Positions 60,621 through 64,000 of a DNA stretch of 64,000 nt are shown one piece after another. Numbering within the stretch: the first letter of the stretch is position 1; the number at the start of each line of letters is the position of its first letter. The DNA comes from Thioalkalivibrio nitratireducens DSM 14787. Lineage in GTDB: Bacteria > Pseudomonadota > Gammaproteobacteria > Ectothiorhodospirales > Ectothiorhodospiraceae. Location of the stretch: NCBI RefSeq assembly GCF_000321415.2, contig NC_019902.2:496001-560000 (forward strand), given 5' to 3'. The position numbers and the translations under genes are program-made. The notes under the pieces are model-generated. The model was not told the origin of the DNA and ran no database searches. It saw only the letters and a list, made by a program, of their open reading frames with translations.

Positions 60621-60932
60621 ATGAAGCCCCTTGTGTCCGCATTTGTCCCGCTGCTGATCTTCAGCGCTCCGGCGCTGGCGCATACACCGTTGTTTGCCTG
60701 TTACGACAATTCCGACGGCACCGTGCTATGCGAAGGCGGTTTTTCCGATGGCTCATCGGCTGCCGGCGTCGCCATCCGGGTGCTCGGTGCTGATGGCTCG
60801 GTGCTTCTCGAGTCGCAGCTGAATCACCTGAGCGAGATCGAGTTCGACAAGCCGGACGGCGAGTACACCGCGGTGTTCGACGCCGGTGAGGGCCACCGTC
60901 TGGAGATCCCCAGCAGCCGCATCCTGCCCTGA
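60621..60932 (+). CDS. Small periplasmic protein of the iron cluster
   Basis: A 103-residue protein with a clear signal peptide (MKPLVSAFVPLLIFSAPALAHT). The mature part (PLFACYDNSDGTVLCEGGFSDGSSAAGVAIRVLGADGSVLLESQLNHLSEIEFDKPDGEYTAVFDAGEGHRLEI) looks like a single small beta-sandwich with one Cys pair. His directly follows the cleavage site, a common metal ligand. Same strand as DUF4198, 62 bp before it; I do not know a name for it. Confidence 0.78.
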   Translation: MKPLVSAFVPLLIFSAPALAHTPLFACYDNSDGTVLCEGGFSDGSSAAGVAIRVLGADGSVLLESQLNHLSEIEFDKPDGEYTAVFDAGEGHRLEIPSSRILP

Positions 60933-60994
60933 CCCATGTCCATGCCCATGTCCATGTTCACGTTCACGGAAAGCCCGAACCAAGGAGATCCCGC

Positions 60995-61792
60995 ATGTCT
61001 GGCTTGATCCGCGCCTCGATGATGGTCGCGTTGCTGTCCCTCACGGTTACCGCCCAGGCCCATTTCCAGTTGCTCTACACGCCGCAGCTCAACCACGCCG
61101 ACCCGGCCACGCTGCCGTTCAGGCTGGTGTTCACCCACCCCGCCGGCAACGGCGCAGTGATGGACATGGCCGATCCCGAGGCTTTCTTCGTCGTGCATCG
61201 GGGCGAACGCACCGACCTGCTCGGGCAACTCAAACCCATCACCTGGCAGGGTGCTCAGAATCAGGGCCGCGCGTTCGAGGCTGAGATCCCGGTGCGGCGC
61301 GTCGGCGACTACGTGTTCGTGCTGACCCCGGCGCCGTATCACGAGGCGGGCGAGGGATACATTCAGCAGTTCACCAAGACCATCGTGAACCGGGGCGGCG
61401 GACCGTCGGACTGGAACGACCCGGTCGGGCTGCCCGCCGAGATCCTGCCGCTGGTCAAGCCCTACGCGCTGTACACCGGCATGCTCTTCAGCGGCCAGGT
61501 TCTCTCGGATGGCGAACCCGTGCCCGGGGCCGAGATCGAGGTCGAGTTCATGAACCACGATGTGATTCTGGAAGAAAACAACCTGCGCGCCGAGGGGCAT
61601 CTGGCATTCCCGTCGCCGGCCTTCGAGACCTTCGTGATCCATGCCGATGCCAATGGCATCTTCCATTTTGCCCTCCCGCACGCCGGGTACTGGGGCTTCT
61701 CGGCCGTCGAGGTCGGCCCCGTCACCGAACACCAGGGCGAGCCTTTGAGCCAGGAGGCAGTGATCTGGGTGCAGGCACATGAGCTCCGTTGA
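60995..61792 (+). CDS. DUF4198 periplasmic metal-uptake-associated protein
   Basis: A 265-residue protein with signal peptide (to AQA) and mature N-terminal HFQLLYTP. It matches DUF4198/NikM-like proteins (LPFRLVFTHPAGNGAVMDM, YVFVLTPAPYHEAGEGYIQQFTKTIVN, GEPVPGAEIEVEFMN, ADANGIFHFALPHAGYWGFSAVE). Members accompany transition-metal transporters and have an N-terminal His and a Gly-rich Fn3-like end. Here it overlaps feoA by 14 nt, indicating service to ferrous iron uptake. Confidence 0.87.
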   Translation: MSGLIRASMMVALLSLTVTAQAHFQLLYTPQLNHADPATLPFRLVFTHPAGNGAVMDMADPEAFFVVHRGERTDLLGQLKPITWQGAQNQGRAFEAEIPVRRVGDYVFVLTPAPYHEAGEGYIQQFTKTIVNRGGGPSDWNDPVGLPAEILPLVKPYALYTGMLFSGQVLSDGEPVPGAEIEVEFMNHDVILEENNLRAEGHLAFPSPAFETFVIHADANGIFHFALPHAGYWGFSAVEVGPVTEHQGEPLSQEAVIWVQAHELR

Positions 61793-62063
61793 GCCGACTC
61801 GGCACCGGCACCGGGCAAGCGGAGCGTCACTCCGCCTGGACCGTGCCATTCCCGGAGCGCGCTGCCGTATCCTGCGCCTGGCCGCGCGCGGCCCGGTGCG
61901 GCAGCGCTTGCTCGACATGGGCCTGTTGCCCGGGATGCCGGTATCGCTTGTGCGGCGCGCCCCGCTCGGCGATCCCCTGGAGATCCGGGTCGGGGACGGC
62001 GAAAGCTTCATCGCCATCCGCCAGGCAGAAGCGGAACAGGTCCATGTCGTCCCTGAACCGTAA
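61779..62063 (+). CDS. feoA: FeoA, ferrous iron transport accessory protein
   Basis: A 94-residue protein with the SH3-like FeoA pattern: GARCRILRLAARGPVRQRLLDMGLLPGMPVSLVRRAPLGDPLEIRVGDGESFIAIRQAEAEQVHV. It has a slightly long N-terminus. ATG 61779 overlaps the DUF4198 gene. FeoA is a small cytosolic partner of FeoB. feoB follows 467 bp later instead of the usual few bases. Confidence 0.92.
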   Translation: MSSVEPTRHRHRASGASLRLDRAIPGARCRILRLAARGPVRQRLLDMGLLPGMPVSLVRRAPLGDPLEIRVGDGESFIAIRQAEAEQVHVVPEP

Positions 62064-62217
62064 GCGTTCTCCGTCCCCCGGAGGCGCCACCGTCGCCGCG
62101 ATGGCCAACAGACCGACGAACGCACCGGGGCCGACCCGGCCCCGAGGCTGGCCGGGCGGACCGCGCGCCGGGGGCGGTCCGCTGCGGAATTTTCCGAGAA
62201 ACGCAGGGCCTGGGTTT

Positions 62218-62394
62218 CGTCATTGCGAGCCCAGCGAAGCCATCCAGCATGCTCAAGGAAACGCTGAACAAAGGACCCTGTCATTGCGAGTGAAGCGCGG
62301 CAATCCAAACGGTGCCAACGAAATCATTGGCTTATGGATCGCCACGTCCCGCCACGCTGCGCTCGCGGCGGAAGGCCGTTCCCCGCGATGACGG
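62218..62394. repeat. REP/MITE-like repeats inserted between feoA and feoB
   Basis: gtcattgcgagcccagcgaa (62218) and tcattgcgagtgaagcgcgg (62281) in direct order, with ggaaacgctgaacaaaggac between them, then an inverted end ccgcgatgacgg. The second part matches 30193-30306. The element accounts for much of the 467 bp feoA-feoB gap (62064-62530). Confidence 0.75.
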
Positions 62395-62530
62395 ATCGAA
62401 TCATCGTTTTCCTGCCGTGCCGATCGCTCCGCCACGTCGTGTGGCGTCCGCGTCGGAAGGTTGCGTGTGCGCTGCGCAATGACATCCGTTGCAGTGTTGC
62501 TCTGCAAGTCGAACCAGCCCGAGTCGATCC

Positions 62531-64000
62531 ATGCTCAGCCAGACCGCGTCGTCCCACTCCGTAACCGTCGGCCTCGTCGGCCAGCCCAACAGCGGCAAGT
62601 CCACGCTGTTCAACGCGCTGACCGGCCTGCGCCAGCATATCGCCAACTACCCCGGGGTCACCGTCGAGAAGAAGACCGGCCGGCTCGATCGTAACGGACG
62701 GCGGATCGAGCTGGTCGACCTTCCCGGAACCTATGGCCTGAGTGCGTTCTCTCCGGAAGAGCGGGTGGTCAGCCAGTTTCTGCTGCAGGACGGAGCGCAG
62801 GCGCTGGTCAATGTCCTGGACGCGACCCAGCTGCGGCGCGGCCTGATGCTGACGCTGCAGCTCCTGGAGATGGGGCTGCCACTGATTGCTGTGCTGAACA
62901 TGAGCGACGTTGCCGAGCGCAACCGGCAGCCCGTGAACCCCGAGCGCCTTTCCGCCGCTCTGGGCGTGCCGGTGGTCAGCACCGTCGGGCGGCGGGGACG
63001 CGGGGTCGAGCCCCTGACCCAGGCCCTCGACGACATGCTCGACGGCCGGGTCCGCATCGCCACTCGCCTGCCCGATTACGGCCCGCTCGAGGCGTCGCTC
63101 ACGAAGATCCTCGAAGCCCTGCCGGACGGACTGCGCACCCGCTGGCTCGGGCTACATCTGCTGGAGGGCGAAAGCGACGCCCGATCTTTGATCGGAAAGT
63201 ACCTGTCCGGCGAAGAACTCGAGCGCGTGCTGGAGGTGGCCACGGGTCAGCGCGCCGATTTCGCCCAGCGCCAGGGCATCAGCGTCGCCGATCACATCGT
63301 CGGTACCCGGGATCGTCATGCGCTGGAGATCGAGGCGGGCTGCATGCCTGGCGGGCAGCCGGGGCGCATCCCGCTGTCCGAGCGCGTCGACCGCGTGGTC
63401 CTGAACCGCTGGCTGGCGCCCGTGTTTCTGCTCGCGACCGTCTACGCGATCTACCACACGGCCATTGTGCAGGGCTACGAACTGACCCACTACACCTGGC
63501 CGCTGCTCGCCGGCATGCGCAACCTTGCCGCCGAATGGCTGCCCGCGGCGGGATTCCTCTACGATCCTTTGACCCGTTCGCTGGCGCTTTGGCTCATCGA
63601 CAGCGTGAACACGCTGCTCAACTACGTGCCGATCTTCCTGATCCTGTTCGCGCTGATCGCGATCCTCGAGGACTCGGGCTACATGGCCCGGATCGCGTTC
63701 ATCCTCGACCGGGTGCTGCACCGCTTCGGCTTGCACGGGCAGTCCACGCTGCCGTTCGTGCTCGGCGGTGTCTTCGCCGGCGGCTGTGCCGTTCCCGGAG
63801 TGATGGCCACTCGAGCGATCCCCGATCCGCGGGCCCGGCTCGCGACCATCCTGACCGTGCCCTACATGAACTGTCTGGCCAAGGTGCCGTTGTACACGCT
63901 GCTGATCGGTATCTTCTTCGTCGACCACAAGGGCCTGATGCTCTTCTTCATCGCGACCATCACGGTCATGGTCGCGTTGCTGGTCGCACGGCTGCTCACT
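62531..64000 (+). CDS. feoB: FeoB, ferrous iron transporter (partial, runs off right edge)
   Basis: ATG 62531; 490 codons to the window end without a stop. The N-terminal GTPase has G1 GQPNSGKST (residues 18-25), G3 DLPGTYGL and G4 NMSD. A helical GDI-like domain follows (DYGPLEASLTKILEAL...), then the membrane domain with gate region LILFALIAILEDSGYMARIAFILDRVLHRFGLHGQS, the first Cys of the pore (GGCAVPGVMATR) and the start of the later TM helices. It imports Fe2+ across the inner membrane. About 250-300 residues are expected beyond the edge. Confidence 0.95.
   Translation, partial: MLSQTASSHSVTVGLVGQPNSGKSTLFNALTGLRQHIANYPGVTVEKKTGRLDRNGRRIELVDLPGTYGLSAFSPEERVVSQFLLQDGAQALVNVLDATQLRRGLMLTLQLLEMGLPLIAVLNMSDVAERNRQPVNPERLSAALGVPVVSTVGRRGRGVEPLTQALDDMLDGRVRIATRLPDYGPLEASLTKILEALPDGLRTRWLGLHLLEGESDARSLIGKYLSGEELERVLEVATGQRADFAQRQGISVADHIVGTRDRHALEIEAGCMPGGQPGRIPLSERVDRVVLNRWLAPVFLLATVYAIYHTAIVQGYELTHYTWPLLAGMRNLAAEWLPAAGFLYDPLTRSLALWLIDSVNTLLNYVPIFLILFALIAILEDSGYMARIAFILDRVLHRFGLHGQSTLPFVLGGVFAGGCAVPGVMATRAIPDPRARLATILTVPYMNCLAKVPLYTLLIGIFFVDHKGLMLFFIATITVMVALLVARLLT

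Overview
The window is high-GC gammaproteobacterial DNA. A monohaem FccA plus FccB flavocytochrome c (sulfide dehydrogenase), a type IV pilus cluster beside algZR, LapD/LapG, NadA, Fpr and FeoAB together suggest a sulfur-oxidising member of the Ectothiorhodospiraceae, Thioalkalivibrio-like. That placement is an inference from gene content and protein style, not from a marker gene.

1-9,940: an accessory island. Four different type II toxin-antitoxin (TA) modules (VapBC, HigBA, a PIN/RHH pair, VapC-Phd) alternate with four near-identical Rpn-family nuclease genes, all on the minus strand, and with six copies (R1-R6) of a ~145 bp element that ends in a palindrome. The first three TA/Rpn units lie between two halves of a disrupted RAYT-type (Y1, HUH) transposase gene. 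The complete Rpn copies contain a strong internal ribosome binding site and ATG just before a variable four-residue repeat. This fits the reported gene-within-gene toxin/antitoxin organisation of Rpn proteins. Two copies carry the same single-base deletion; one of these keeps only the internal antitoxin-like frame and the other has lost it.

9,950-18,400: type IV pilus biogenesis. pilE is divergent from fimT-pilW-pilX-pilV-like. The last gene is a 744-residue minor pilin fused to a large Cys-containing ectodomain, a (Gly-Asp-Pro)6 linker and an Fn3-like end. It is followed convergently by algR and algZ, then a truncated plus-strand Rpn gene.

18,400-32,800: a Cache-GGDEF diguanylate cyclase, a formylglycine-generating-enzyme-like protein, thioredoxin-like proteins, NadA, a lone ParA, Fpr, a hydrolase, YdcH, fccAB, and a PepSY protein/response regulator/histidine kinase operon. 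A 279 bp MITE-like element lies between ydcH and fccB.

32,800-41,200: a minus-strand operon of a retropepsin-like protease, an inactive-transglutaminase 7TM protein and an ATP-grasp glutamate-ligase-like protein, followed by a secreted metzincin and a DadA-like oxidase. Upstream lie an LpxL-type acyltransferase and a frameshifted IS110 element next to a 94 bp tandem repeat.

41,200-59,100: a methyltransferase, an MsbA-like ABC exporter, a PDC sensor-only protein, a SulP transporter with a long C-terminal extension, DUF3025, lapD-lapG, a methionine-rich membrane protein, a frameshifted selO, an SDR, DUF2891, YaiI and DUF2058.

59,100-64,000: a decayed DUF4011-helicase remnant cut by a MITE fragment, then a Fur-box-preceded iron cluster (small periplasmic protein, DUF4198, FeoA, FeoB). 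REP/MITE-like repeats sit between feoA and feoB. feoB runs off the right edge. No rRNA, tRNA or CRISPR array was seen.
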